Of a stretch of DNA of 64,000 bases, positions 18,750-27,075 are shown piece after piece (positions within the stretch are counted from its first letter, which is position 1; every line of letters starts with the position of its first letter). Made by a program: the position numbers and the translations under genes. The stretch comes from Roseiflexus sp. (GTDB taxonomy: Bacteria > Chloroflexota > Chloroflexia > Chloroflexales > Roseiflexaceae): positions 1 through 64,000 of the forward strand of contig JAGHYV010000005.1 in assembly GCA_017743475.1 (NCBI GenBank), given 5' to 3'. The notes under the pieces were generated by a model. That model was not told where the DNA came from and ran no database searches. It was given only the letters and a program-made list of their open reading frames with translations.

Positions 18750-19771
18750 ACTGGCTGGAACTTTCAGTTACGTGTGATGCTGAAGCGGTCGAGTCAGTCA
18801 GTGAGTTGCTGGCGCACTATGGCTACAACGGCGGCGTTGTCGTCGAGCCGCCGATCATTCCCGGCGATGACGGTCCGGAGTACCAGTACGATCCGATACG
18901 CCCGGTTACGGTACGCACCTACCTGGCACTCGATGAGTCTGCCGAAGAGGCGCGTGCGCGCATCGAGCAGGGATTGTGGCTGCTTGGAATGATCCGTCCT
19001 GTCGGTCAGTTGCAGATCCAGCAGATTCAGGAGGAAGACTGGGCGAACGCCTGGAAGCAGTACTACACCATCCAGCGGATCGGTGAGCGCATTGTGGTCG
19101 TGCCGTCGTGGCTGGACTACCAGCCGCAACACAATGATCTGGTTGTGCGTATCGATCCCGGTATGGCGTTTGGAACCGGACTCCATCCGACGACACAGTT
19201 GTGCCTGCGCGCTCTGGAGCAGTATGTTGCGCCGGGTATCACTGCACTCGATCTGGGGTGCGGCTCCGGTATTCTTGCCATTGCAGCGGCGCGCCTGGGC
19301 GCTGCCAGGGTGCTGGCGCTCGACACCGACCCGATTGCAGTTGAAGCGACATGGGCAAATGTAGCGCTGAACAATGTGGCGGATGTTGTCATTGCTGCTC
19401 AGGGAAGCCTGGGACGCGGGGCGGCGTTCGGGCACTGGTTGCAACCGACAACTGGCAGGAGTGATCAGGAGACGTCAAACACCGAGTCGTTGGCGCTACT
19501 TCCGAACTCGCTCCCACCCGATGTAGCATTGCCATTTGACCTGATTGTTGCCAACATCATCGCAAGGGTGCTTGTTGCAATCGCTCCCGATTGCGTCGCC
19601 GCGCTGCGTCCAGGCGGCATCCTGATCAGCTCCGGCATTATCGCCGAACGCGAATCCGAGGTTGTCGCTGCGTATGCCGCTGCCGGTCTTGAACCGGTCA
19701 CACGCCATCAGGAAGGCGACTGGGTAGCGCTGGTTCATTGCAAGCCGTCATATGCCCCGCCGTCAGCGTGA
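18746..19771 (+). CDS. prmA: Ribosomal protein L11 methyltransferase
   Basis: The 341-residue protein has the PrmA N-terminal domain ([32 protein letters not shown]), the [24 protein letters not shown] linker and the SAM-binding core [52 protein letters not shown]. It trimethylates L11. About 30 residues after the SAM core form a variable loop ([18 protein letters not shown]) not usual in PrmA, which is probably an insertion. It overlaps cysS by 4 nt and rsmE by 20 nt. Confidence 0.95.
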   Translation: MNWLELSVTCDAEAVESVSELLAHYGYNGGVVVEPPIIPGDDGPEYQYDPIRPVTVRTYLALDESAEEARARIEQGLWLLGMIRPVGQLQIQQIQEEDWANAWKQYYTIQRIGERIVVVPSWLDYQPQHNDLVVRIDPGMAFGTGLHPTTQLCLRALEQYVAPGITALDLGCGSGILAIAAARLGAARVLALDTDPIAVEATWANVALNNVADVVIAAQGSLGRGAAFGHWLQPTTGRSDQETSNTESLALLPNSLPPDVALPFDLIVANIIARVLVAIAPDCVAALRPGGILISSGIIAERESEVVAAYAAAGLEPVTRHQEGDWVALVHCKPSYAPPSA

Positions 19772-20534
19772 TACGCTTCGCAGCAATACCTACCGTTTTT
19801 TCGTCGATCCGTCTGCGTTCGACGGCGGGAAGGCGCGCCTGTTCGATCCGGAGCTAGGGCATCAACTGGCAGATGTGTTACGGCTCAATCGTGGCGATCG
19901 GATTATCCTGCTCGATGGCGAGGGATGGCAATATACCGTATCGCTGGAAACCGTTGATCGGCGCGGCACGGTGAACGGTACAATCGAGGCGCGCGAAGCA
20001 GCTGGCGGCGAACCGTGCATCAATCTGACAATCTACCTGCCACTCATCCGAACCGAACGTTTCGAGTGGGCGCTGCAAAAAGGGGTCGAACTTGGAGTGG
20101 CAACATTCGTTCCGACGGCCTGTGCTCGCAGTATCGACATCGATCCCGACGAACGCAAACTGACCCGCTGGCGCCGGATCATTCGCGAGGCTGCCGAGCA
20201 GTCGCGCCGCGGCAGACTGCCACGCCTTACACCAGCGATCCCATTTGCCGAAGCCTGCGCCCGACGGGATTCGTCCGATCCAGCGCTGCTCCTGTGGGAA
20301 GGAACAGACGCAATGCCCCTCGCACGTGCCCTGCGCACCCTGCAACAGCATACGCTGCCGACGTCGCTTGCGCTCTTCAGCGGACCGGAGGGCGGATTGA
20401 CTGACGATGAACGCCGCTGCGCCGGGCGCCATGGTATCATGAGCGTATCACTCGGTCCACGCACACTTCGCGCCGAGACTGCGCCAATTGCCGCGACCGC
20501 GATCATCATGTACGAGTTCGACACGCACGAGTGA
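19752..20534 (+). CDS. rsmE: 16S rRNA (uracil1498-N3)-methyltransferase
   Basis: The 260-residue SPOUT enzyme has the N-terminal PUA-like part ([29 protein letters not shown]), the catalytic region [26 protein letters not shown] and [16 protein letters not shown], and the knot motif [12 protein letters not shown] with [12 protein letters not shown]. It methylates U1498 in 16S rRNA. The start lies inside prmA, a common arrangement of these two genes. ctpA follows after 42 nt. Confidence 0.95.
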   Translation: MPRRQRDTLRSNTYRFFVDPSAFDGGKARLFDPELGHQLADVLRLNRGDRIILLDGEGWQYTVSLETVDRRGTVNGTIEAREAAGGEPCINLTIYLPLIRTERFEWALQKGVELGVATFVPTACARSIDIDPDERKLTRWRRIIREAAEQSRRGRLPRLTPAIPFAEACARRDSSDPALLLWEGTDAMPLARALRTLQQHTLPTSLALFSGPEGGLTDDERRCAGRHGIMSVSLGPRTLRAETAPIAATAIIMYEFDTHE

Positions 20535-20576
20535 CCTGCTTCTGCCTCGATGCACCGCCCGTTCAGGAGCTTCGCT

Positions 20577-21914
20577 ATGTCCGCCTTTCGTCTTGTGATT
20601 CGTCGTCTTGCCGCCGCGCTGGTTCTGTTGACCGTCGGGTTCATTAGTGGTTGGGTAAGCGCTACAATCTTCGCCGACAGCATCTCGCTCACCCGACTTG
20701 TTCCAGCGATTGGTCCCGGACTGGTCGCCAACCAGGAGACGCCGCCATCGCTGCGGCAGCAGTTTCGCGTCTTCTGGGAGGTGTGGAATCTGGTTGAAGC
20801 CGAGTTCTACCGGCGTGACAAGATCAACCACACGCGCATGATCCGCGGCGCTATCAGCGGCATGCTGGGATCGCTCGATGATCCGTACACCGTCTACCAG
20901 GAACCGGAACTGGCTTCACAGACGAATGAGCACATGCAGGGACGCATGGGGGGCATCGGAACCTACCTGCGGATCACCGACGGACGCGCCTACCTCTACA
21001 AGCCGATCAAAGGCGCGCCTGCCGACGCAGCCGGTCTTCGACAAGACGATGAGATCGTTGCGATTGATGGCGAGCCGGTAGCGCCAATGATCGCCGGTCT
21101 CGACATTCACGAAGCGGCGGTCAAAGTAGCAGCGAAAATCCGCGGGCAGGCTGGCACGCAGGTACGCCTGACCATCCGGCGGCAACCGGGCGATCAGGAG
21201 TTCGATATCACGCTGATTCGCGCCGACATCGTGGTTCCCGGAGTCGAAGCGCAACTCGTCGATGGCGGCGTCGCCTATATCCGCATCATCGAATTCAAAG
21301 CCAACACCGTTCCCGAATTCGATCAGGCGCTGCGCGAACTGCTGCCGCAGGCGCCGAAGGGGATCGTCCTTGACCTGCGCAACAATCCCGGCGGCTACCT
21401 GGATCAGGCGCGCGCCGTATTAGGGCGACTGTACGACGGGGTGGCGCTCTACGAGCAGAACAGCAAAGGAGAGTTGACCGAAATCCGCACCGTCAGCGGT
21501 GACATTCGCGCGTATGATCTTCCCATCGTGGTGCTGATCAACGGCGGTTCCGCCAGCGCCAGCGAAATTGTCGCCGGGGCGCTGCGCGACAGTCGCCCGA
21601 ATGTGACGCTGATCGGCGAAAAAACCTTTGGTAAAGGGTCGGTGCAGAACATCTACAACCTGAGCGATGGGAGCAGCGCGCGCATCACCTTTGCCCACTG
21701 GTTGACCCCGGCGCGCACTGAGATCGACAAGATCGGCATCATGCCGCAGTATGTCATTCCCTACGCCGAAGACCCGACCACGCAGGCGCCGTGCATCGGC
21801 GACCGGCAACCGCCGCCTGGAGCGACCACCTGTGCCGACAATCAACTGTTCTACGCCATCCGCCTGCTAACAACCGGCGAAAAGCCGCCGTCGATGCCAG
21901 CAGCGGCGCGCTGA
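20577..21914 (+). CDS. ctpA: Carboxyl-terminal processing protease (S41)
   Basis: The 445-residue protease has an N-terminal membrane anchor (about 10-35), a PDZ domain (about 125-215, MGGIGTYLRI...GAPADAAGLRQDDEIVAIDGEPV) and the S41 catalytic region with NPGGYLDQA, the Ser in INGGSASASEIVAGALRD and the Lys in EKTFGKGSVQN. It should act outside the membrane on tails of envelope proteins. The start at 20577 follows AGGAG; an ATG at 20550 gives nine extra residues. It appears to end the cysE-cysS-prmA-rsmE-ctpA run. Confidence 0.94.
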   Translation: MSAFRLVIRRLAAALVLLTVGFISGWVSATIFADSISLTRLVPAIGPGLVANQETPPSLRQQFRVFWEVWNLVEAEFYRRDKINHTRMIRGAISGMLGSLDDPYTVYQEPELASQTNEHMQGRMGGIGTYLRITDGRAYLYKPIKGAPADAAGLRQDDEIVAIDGEPVAPMIAGLDIHEAAVKVAAKIRGQAGTQVRLTIRRQPGDQEFDITLIRADIVVPGVEAQLVDGGVAYIRIIEFKANTVPEFDQALRELLPQAPKGIVLDLRNNPGGYLDQARAVLGRLYDGVALYEQNSKGELTEIRTVSGDIRAYDLPIVVLINGGSASASEIVAGALRDSRPNVTLIGEKTFGKGSVQNIYNLSDGSSARITFAHWLTPARTEIDKIGIMPQYVIPYAEDPTTQAPCIGDRQPPPGATTCADNQLFYAIRLLTTGEKPPSMPAAAR

Positions 21915-21915
21915 G

Positions 21916-22094
21916 GAGCAGTGCTTCCAGATCATGTCAATCAAAGGCTGAACCTAGTGAACGAGGTTGAACATTCCCAGAATCGCGCGCCTCACGTGAT
22001 GACCGAAATAAATTTCGGTCTACACTATGCTGAAAACGTGCGTCTCGTGCGACATGGCAGACACGGACAGGGGTCAACGTATCCGAGAACTGCT
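21916..22094. mobile_element. MITE-like dispersed element, copy 1
   Basis: This copy begins with GAGCAGTGCT directly after the ctpA stop and ends with AGAACTGCT at 22094, the terminal inverted repeat seen in the other copies. Inside are a GAACCTAGTGAACGAGGTTGAACA block, a perfect 8-bp hairpin GACCGAAA-TAAA-TTTCGGTC (about 21999-22018) and CGTCTCGTGCGACATGGCAGAC. No ORF is carried. Copies 2 and 3 are near 35617 and 47470. Confidence 0.7.
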
Positions 22095-22490
22095 ATAAGC
22101 AGTCGGTCGTCCCGATCTTCGCCTGCATGCTATAGTGACATTCCTGCAGGCGTTTGTTCTCTGCGGGTGCACAGCCTGTGGCAAAACAGCCAGCACGGCT
22201 GCGCGAACCTGCTCAGCCATCTTTATCGCCTCGGTGGCAGTGGACTGATCTAGCCAGAATTCAGGGTCATAGCGCAACTGGACAGCGTAGGGGGTCAACT
22301 GCGTCAGATCAAGCCCCGCGAAATCCGGTGCCGGGTTGAGCGTGGCACAGCGGCGCTCAAGCTTCTCAAGGTTATGCGTGAGCGGAAACGGCTGACCAGT
22401 GAAAGCGAGCAGTCCCTTCAGGTATTTCTCAGCAGCCTGCTAAGCATGAAAGCAGGCCGTATCGTATAATCCAGGGCTTGCCGCAAGCAG
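22074..22490 (-). pseudogene. Broken HEPN-domain protein (MNT-HEPN type)
   Basis: Read on the minus strand, the fragment shows YDTACFHA-stop-QAAEKYLKGLLAF, FPLTHNLEKLER and LTPYAVQLRYDPEFW...AAVLAVLP, the pattern of small HEPN-domain proteins paired with MNT nucleotidyltransferases. A TAG at 22440-22442 replaces the expected CAG of FHAQQAAEKYLK. The N-terminal region upstream of 22490 is out of frame or missing; no MNT partner is found. It lies next to MITE-like copy 1 in the gap between ctpA and the DUF3048 gene. Confidence 0.72.
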
Positions 22491-22587
22491 TACGCTAAAA
22501 ATGTAACAGTCTTCTGATCCATTGCACAGCGGACCAGTATTATTATAGTACGAGCGGATTGGTCAAACGCTCTTCACGCTGCAAGTG

Positions 22588-22687
22588 CTCACACCTGGGG
22601 TTACACACGCGCCTGGGAGTGAGAGTGTCCTGTCCTCATCGCGTCTACGAGGGCAAGATGTCCTCGCTCCCAGGAGAAATGTGAACA
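22588..22687. repeat. ~100-bp dispersed repeat, copy at ctpA/DUF3048 junction
   Basis: This stretch shares near-identical sequence with 52020-52121: TGCTCACACCTGGGGTTACA, ACGCGCCTGGGAG, CGTCTACGAGGGCAAGATG, CTCGCTCCCAGGAG and AAATGTGAACAG. Its ends are inverted (T[GT][CT]TCACA / TGTGAACA). It ends 13 nt beyond the stop of the minus-strand DUF3048 gene. Confidence 0.8.
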
Positions 22688-22699
22688 GTTACTTCACAA

Positions 22700-23686
22700 T
22701 CACCTGACGGTCAGGTTGCCAAGTTTCGGTACTGCCGCAATCCACACCTGACCGGGATTCATCGCCGCTTCGCTGCCGTCGGCAAGGTAGAAGCGCAGCG
22801 GCGCGGCTTCTGACTCCTTACGCCAGGTGATTTCCCGCGCTACGCCATCTTGAAACAGGAACCCTGGACCGCTGCCGATAACATCCTGCTGGATGCGTCC
22901 TTTCGGATCGCCGGGGATCGGGCGTTCCTGCACCTCGATCACCACCACATTGCTGGCGCGCAATTGCTGATCGGTTGCAGCATCGACCGCCGGTTTCCCG
23001 CGTCGCAGGCGCAGATAAACGTTGTTGGCAGGGTCATACACCCAACCGACGCTGTCCTGGCGATAGATGAAGTAGTATCCAAGTTCCTGCACTGCCGGAC
23101 GCTGTTCTGGCGGCGCTTCGGCTTTGATCAGGAAGCCCAACTCCGGGTTATTGATCTCGGCATTGCCGAATCGTGCAGCTGCCTGATCGAGGCGTGCCGT
23201 GCTGGTGTAGAGGTTGTGCGGCGCTTTGCGAGTGCGAACACGGGTAAAGTAGGCGCCGCCAGAGCGCGCCAGCGCATCCACATCGATGATCTCCTGTGCT
23301 TCGCGCACCCGTTTGAGGGCATCAGGCGCGCCGCCAGCGTGAACATACATGCCATTCATGCCCATTGCCCAGCGCACGAAATAGAGCCGTGCACTGCGCA
23401 CCGGACCGATCGACGGAACATCGGGCGAAACGCCGGGGATGTACACTGCCATAAAGCGGGTAATCCCACCTTCGGCGAGCGCCTCGAACACTACTGCTGC
23501 CTTGTCGAGACCGGTCTGCGGATAGGCATTTGGATGGTTATCGATCATCACTACATAGGGGCGCCGTGTGATCGTCCCGCGCTCGAAGGCAGCAGGAATA
23601 TGAGGCGGAGCGGCGGCGGCAGGCGCAACGATCAGGACGAGCGCAATGATGACGATTGCCGCACGTACAGCAAAAGACAATTGCAT
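22700..23686 (-). CDS. Secreted DUF3048 (YerB-like) protein
   Basis: The 328-residue protein has an N-terminal signal peptide (AIVIIALVLIVAPAAAAP) and the DUF3048 pattern: RPYVVMIDNHPNAYPQTGLDKAAVVFEALAEGGITRFMAVYIP, IGPVRSARLYFVRWAM, FTRVRTRKAPHNLYTS and the C-terminal DVIGSGPGFLFQDGVAREITWRK. YerB-type proteins are outside the membrane and of unknown role. GAGGAAG precedes the start. It lies last in a minus-strand series of four envelope genes (29121 to 22700), with a 172-nt gap from the previous gene. Confidence 0.9.
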   Translation of the reverse strand: MQLSFAVRAAIVIIALVLIVAPAAAAPPHIPAAFERGTITRRPYVVMIDNHPNAYPQTGLDKAAVVFEALAEGGITRFMAVYIPGVSPDVPSIGPVRSARLYFVRWAMGMNGMYVHAGGAPDALKRVREAQEIIDVDALARSGGAYFTRVRTRKAPHNLYTSTARLDQAAARFGNAEINNPELGFLIKAEAPPEQRPAVQELGYYFIYRQDSVGWVYDPANNVYLRLRRGKPAVDAATDQQLRASNVVVIEVQERPIPGDPKGRIQQDVIGSGPGFLFQDGVAREITWRKESEAAPLRFYLADGSEAAMNPGQVWIAAVPKLGNLTVR

Positions 23687-23858
23687 AGTTCTTCCTCAAA
23701 TTGTGTCCAGACGCACCAGCGGCGATGGTACCACGTCACCTGCCAATCTGCAACTCAGATACAGATGAACAGGACGCATACGATCAACAACCGCGCCATC
23801 GGACGCTTTTTCCGGATAAACGTCACCCTTGCTGCAACGGCGGAGAGGCGCAGCAGAC

Positions 23859-24638
23859 TCACGGCGCTATCGGTGGTATTCGCGTTGTTGGCGTTGCTGT
23901 CGACACCACGGTTGCTGGAAGGGGCGTATCGGTTGCAGCAACGACCGGTGTGCTGAAGCCTGGCGCTTCAGGCGTTATCGTGGCAGTGAACGTCGGATTG
24001 ACCGTCGGCTCGACCGGAACAGCTGCTGTTGGTGCAACAATCGGCGCAACAGGGGAAGGGCGCTGCAGATCTAGCGCCGCATCGCCAGCAATATCGCTCA
24101 GGCGCTGGAGAAAACGCTCGATCCGTTGCGATCGTCGGTCGAGTTCCTGGAGCAATGCTACGCGTCCCGCTTCTGCGGTTGCGAATACAGCCACTTGATC
24201 GCGACTGGCGCGCGCATCGGCGACGAGTGTGGCATTCTGAGCGACGACTGCGGTCAACTGCTCGCGCACCTGTTCGCGCACTGTCTTCACATCATCGATC
24301 ACGATCCGCATATCGCTGAGCGCCTCACGATCGTCACTGGCGCGGCGGGCAAGATCGGCGACCTCTGTCGCCAGTGCGTCGGCGCGGCTCACAATAGTCG
24401 CATTGTACGCCTCGAGCGTCGCCACCCGCACCCGCGCCGCATCGATCTCCACCGGCATGGCAGGGGTAAAGCCGAGCCAGATCAGCGTGGCGCCGGTTGC
24501 CAGCAGTGTGATAGTGGTCGTAATTAGAATAACCAGGAAGGCTGCCAGCAACCGTGTCAAAAAACCGCCGCCGCTCCAGCGCACCGGCTGGGGAGAGGGC
24601 GACGAACTGGAGGACGCCGACTCGGAAGCGTTGGTCAT
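23859..24638 (-). CDS. Single-pass membrane protein with coiled coil and Thr/Pro tail
   Basis: The 259-residue product has a Ser-rich N-terminus, one membrane helix (about 28-56), a long coiled coil (about 65-190; VATLEAYNATIV, DALATEVADLARRASDDREALSDM) and a low-complexity Thr/Pro/Val tail. It starts 18 nt after the amidase gene ends, probably in one transcript. No family was recognised; the outside coiled coil suggests a scaffold or spacer in the envelope. Confidence 0.68.
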   Translation of the reverse strand: MTNASESASSSSSPSPQPVRWSGGGFLTRLLAAFLVILITTTITLLATGATLIWLGFTPAMPVEIDAARVRVATLEAYNATIVSRADALATEVADLARRASDDREALSDMRIVIDDVKTVREQVREQLTAVVAQNATLVADARASRDQVAVFATAEAGRVALLQELDRRSQRIERFLQRLSDIAGDAALDLQRPSPVAPIVAPTAAVPVEPTVNPTFTATITPEAPGFSTPVVAATDTPLPATVVSTATPTTRIPPIAP

Positions 24639-24656
24639 GATACACGATCTCGCACA

Positions 24657-27035
24657 TCAATCACCCGGTACACCGAGCGATGTTTCACCGCCGCGATTGC
24701 TGGCGGAAGCCGGAGCGCCAGCATAGATTGAGCGTTCAACGACAATTGGTTGGGTCGCGCGTACCATCGTTGAAATAGTCGTCTGGTCGGGATACAGTTC
24801 ATGAACTGCCATCGTATACCGTGAACCGGCAGGCATCACCAGGGAACGACTGGCGCGAGAACCGTTCGCCAGAATGAAGTTGACATCAATGCGTGCCTGA
24901 CGCCGTGAAGGATTGCTAATCAACAGGTACTGCTGGTAGTCGCCGCTCGTGCGCCCATCGGCAAAGCGCCAGGAGTACGCTGGCGCCATCGCGCCCGGTC
25001 CAGCCGTCCCTGCTGCCCCACTCCGCCAGTAGAGCGCCCGTTCCGCGGCAATGGGGCGGTCGGCGATGATTATTGTGGCGACACCCAGTTCCGGCACAAC
25101 CTCGTTGACATCGATTGCGAGGCGCGCTAGCGGCGGGATCGCATAGCGTCGCGCAAGTGAGGTGCCATCGGGAGTCAGGAAGCGCACCGTTATGTTCGCC
25201 CGATCGCCGTTTGGATTCACCACCAGCAGCGACATTCGAAACGGTGGCGCCGTGGTTCCTTCGGCAAAGTGCCATTCACGCGAAAGTTCAGCCACTCCCG
25301 GCGATGTGTGCATCCCGCCACTGGTGAGTGTGCTGCCGGGTCCGAAGATCATCGTGCGTTCGGCAACAATTGGTTGGGTAGCAGTGACGCGCATACCGAA
25401 CGATCGGTCCGGCAGCAGGTCACCCATCACCACAACGGTGCGCTGTCGCGGCGCCAGCGTGATCGGTTCGCTATCGAATGGCGGATAGATAAACGTCGTA
25501 CCATCGTCCGTCATCAACAGCACGCGCGCACCAACCGAATCAGACTGCGGATTGAACAGCACCAGAAACGTGCGCTTGTCTCCCTCAGTCGACCCTTCCG
25601 CGAAGTACCAGACGCGCGACGGGCGCACGACCCCTGGTTGCACACTCAGGTCGGCGCCGAAATTCATGAAGCGTTCGGCAATCACCGGCGCGTTTGCTTC
25701 GATGATTGCTGGAGCATCAGGAGTATCGTTGAAGATCTCATTGACGACCAGATTAGCACGTGCGCCGGGATCAATGGTCACGTCACGGATGACTTCGGCG
25801 CGGGGTTGACGCACAATAATAAAACGCACATTTACAGGTTCATCCCCAGGATTGAGCACCGCCAGGCGTTCTTCATAGTCACGCGGGTTCCCTTCCGCGA
25901 AGAACCAGCGCGAACGAACAATCGCAGCACTGACCGTGCGCCGGATCTGGGGCAACCCATCACGAAGCGCGCTGGAAGGATCGCCAGCATTCGGCACCAG
26001 ATCGCTGTGAGCGGCGATTGCCGGTCCCACCGCGCCAACGCCATTCAGCACCACGATCCGCTGACCAGTCGGGTCGATGCGATATGCCTCGCAGAGCCAT
26101 GCCAGCAGTGTGCGCAGCGCATCGAGTTGTGCAGTCGGCGGCGATCCCTCTCCGATCAGCGCAATATGCACCGCCGCACCACCGCTTACGTCAGCGACGG
26201 AAACGGTCGGTCCGCCGCTGCGTCCTTCAAAAATGGAACCATCGCGCCCGATGATGTAGTGATAAATCGTATCGTTCAGCCCAAGCGTCTGTTCGTGGTA
26301 CGTAGCGAGCGCACGCAGGAACGGCAAGGGATTGTCGAGTGCATCCGCGCCGATCTGGTGCAGCACGATCCCTTGGGGCGCAGACCGTGTTCCGCGGTAT
26401 GTGCGCGGATTGCCGCCTGCCCACGAGGTGCGCGGAAACACCTTTGGCGGTGATGTCAGAGTCGCTGGACCGCCAATCGCTGCGACTGCATCGGTTGCGC
26501 GCGGTGGACCGGCGCTGGCATCGAAGTAACTGATACTGATGTCGCTCAGCACTGGTGAAGCATTTGCGACCGTGCTGCTCAGCGTCACACGGAATTGCAG
26601 GACGCGTGTATCCAGCGGCAGCGGGCGCACATCCTCAGTTGCAAAAGCATCCGGCAGCGTCCTGGCACGTAGTTCGCCAGCAACCAGCGGTTGCCACAGT
26701 CCCAGTTGATCGGGAGCAGGTCCGCCGCGAATGTCGAGGGTCAGGTTTGTTCCAGGCGGAATGTCCGCGTGCCAGATGGCGCCAACCGCATTCAGGGTCA
26801 TCGTTAGTGAAATCGGTTCAGAGATGAACGTTCCGCGCGTTGCGCCAGCAGTCAAACGTAACTCGCCATCAGCATTAGCAATAATCTGAACATCGGTGCG
26901 TGTGCCACGCTGCCAATCTGCCTGGGTGCTGAACACAATCTGCCCAGACCGCACCGGCGCCTGAGCCAGCGCTTGTGGCGGATCAACGGCGATCAAAGAC
27001 CCGAGCAGCAAAGCCGCAACAACCAGGCGGTGCAT
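24657..27035 (-). CDS. Secreted PGRP/Amidase_2-type N-acetylmuramoyl-L-alanine amidase-like protein
   Basis: The 792-residue protein has a signal peptide (to about 25), a beta-rich N-terminal region, an amidase domain of the PGRP/Amidase_2 type (about 210-370) and a C-terminal array of four or five repeats starting with W(F/Y)FAEG (e.g. RWFFAEGNPRDYEERLAVLNPGD, RVWYFAEGSTEGDKRTFLVLFNP, REWHFAEGTTAPPFRMSLLVVNP). In the amidase domain, GIVLHQIGAD, HIALIGEG and AHSDLVPNAGDP give zinc-ligand candidates His, His and Asp, as in AmpD rather than the Cys of other members. The repeats resemble the DUF5719-type beta domains. It would cut or bind peptidoglycan outside the cell; attachment is not clear. 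Confidence 0.8.
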   Translation of the reverse strand: MHRLVVAALLLGSLIAVDPPQALAQAPVRSGQIVFSTQADWQRGTRTDVQIIANADGELRLTAGATRGTFISEPISLTMTLNAVGAIWHADIPPGTNLTLDIRGGPAPDQLGLWQPLVAGELRARTLPDAFATEDVRPLPLDTRVLQFRVTLSSTVANASPVLSDISISYFDASAGPPRATDAVAAIGGPATLTSPPKVFPRTSWAGGNPRTYRGTRSAPQGIVLHQIGADALDNPLPFLRALATYHEQTLGLNDTIYHYIIGRDGSIFEGRSGGPTVSVADVSGGAAVHIALIGEGSPPTAQLDALRTLLAWLCEAYRIDPTGQRIVVLNGVGAVGPAIAAHSDLVPNAGDPSSALRDGLPQIRRTVSAAIVRSRWFFAEGNPRDYEERLAVLNPGDEPVNVRFIIVRQPRAEVIRDVTIDPGARANLVVNEIFNDTPDAPAIIEANAPVIAERFMNFGADLSVQPGVVRPSRVWYFAEGSTEGDKRTFLVLFNPQSDSVGARVLLMTDDGTTFIYPPFDSEPITLAPRQRTVVVMGDLLPDRSFGMRVTATQPIVAERTMIFGPGSTLTSGGMHTSPGVAELSREWHFAEGTTAPPFRMSLLVVNPNGDRANITVRFLTPDGTSLARRYAIPPLARLAIDVNEVVPELGVATIIIADRPIAAERALYWRSGAAGTAGPGAMAPAYSWRFADGRTSGDYQQYLLISNPSRRQARIDVNFILANGSRASRSLVMPAGSRYTMAVHELYPDQTTISTMVRATQPIVVERSIYAGAPASASNRGGETSLGVPGD

Positions 27036-27075
27036 AGTGTCTCCTCAGGGGCTAGGGGATGAACATGCGCCATTC

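Noticed and set aside
22850-23956. A 368-codon plus-strand frame opposite DUF3048
   Set aside because: Antisense shadow; Cys/His/Arg-rich with no family.
25269-26453. A 394-codon plus-strand frame within the amidase gene
   Set aside because: It is antisense to a well-supported coding gene, has no recognisable domain and low-complexity Arg/His-rich translation, as expected from high-GC shadow frames.
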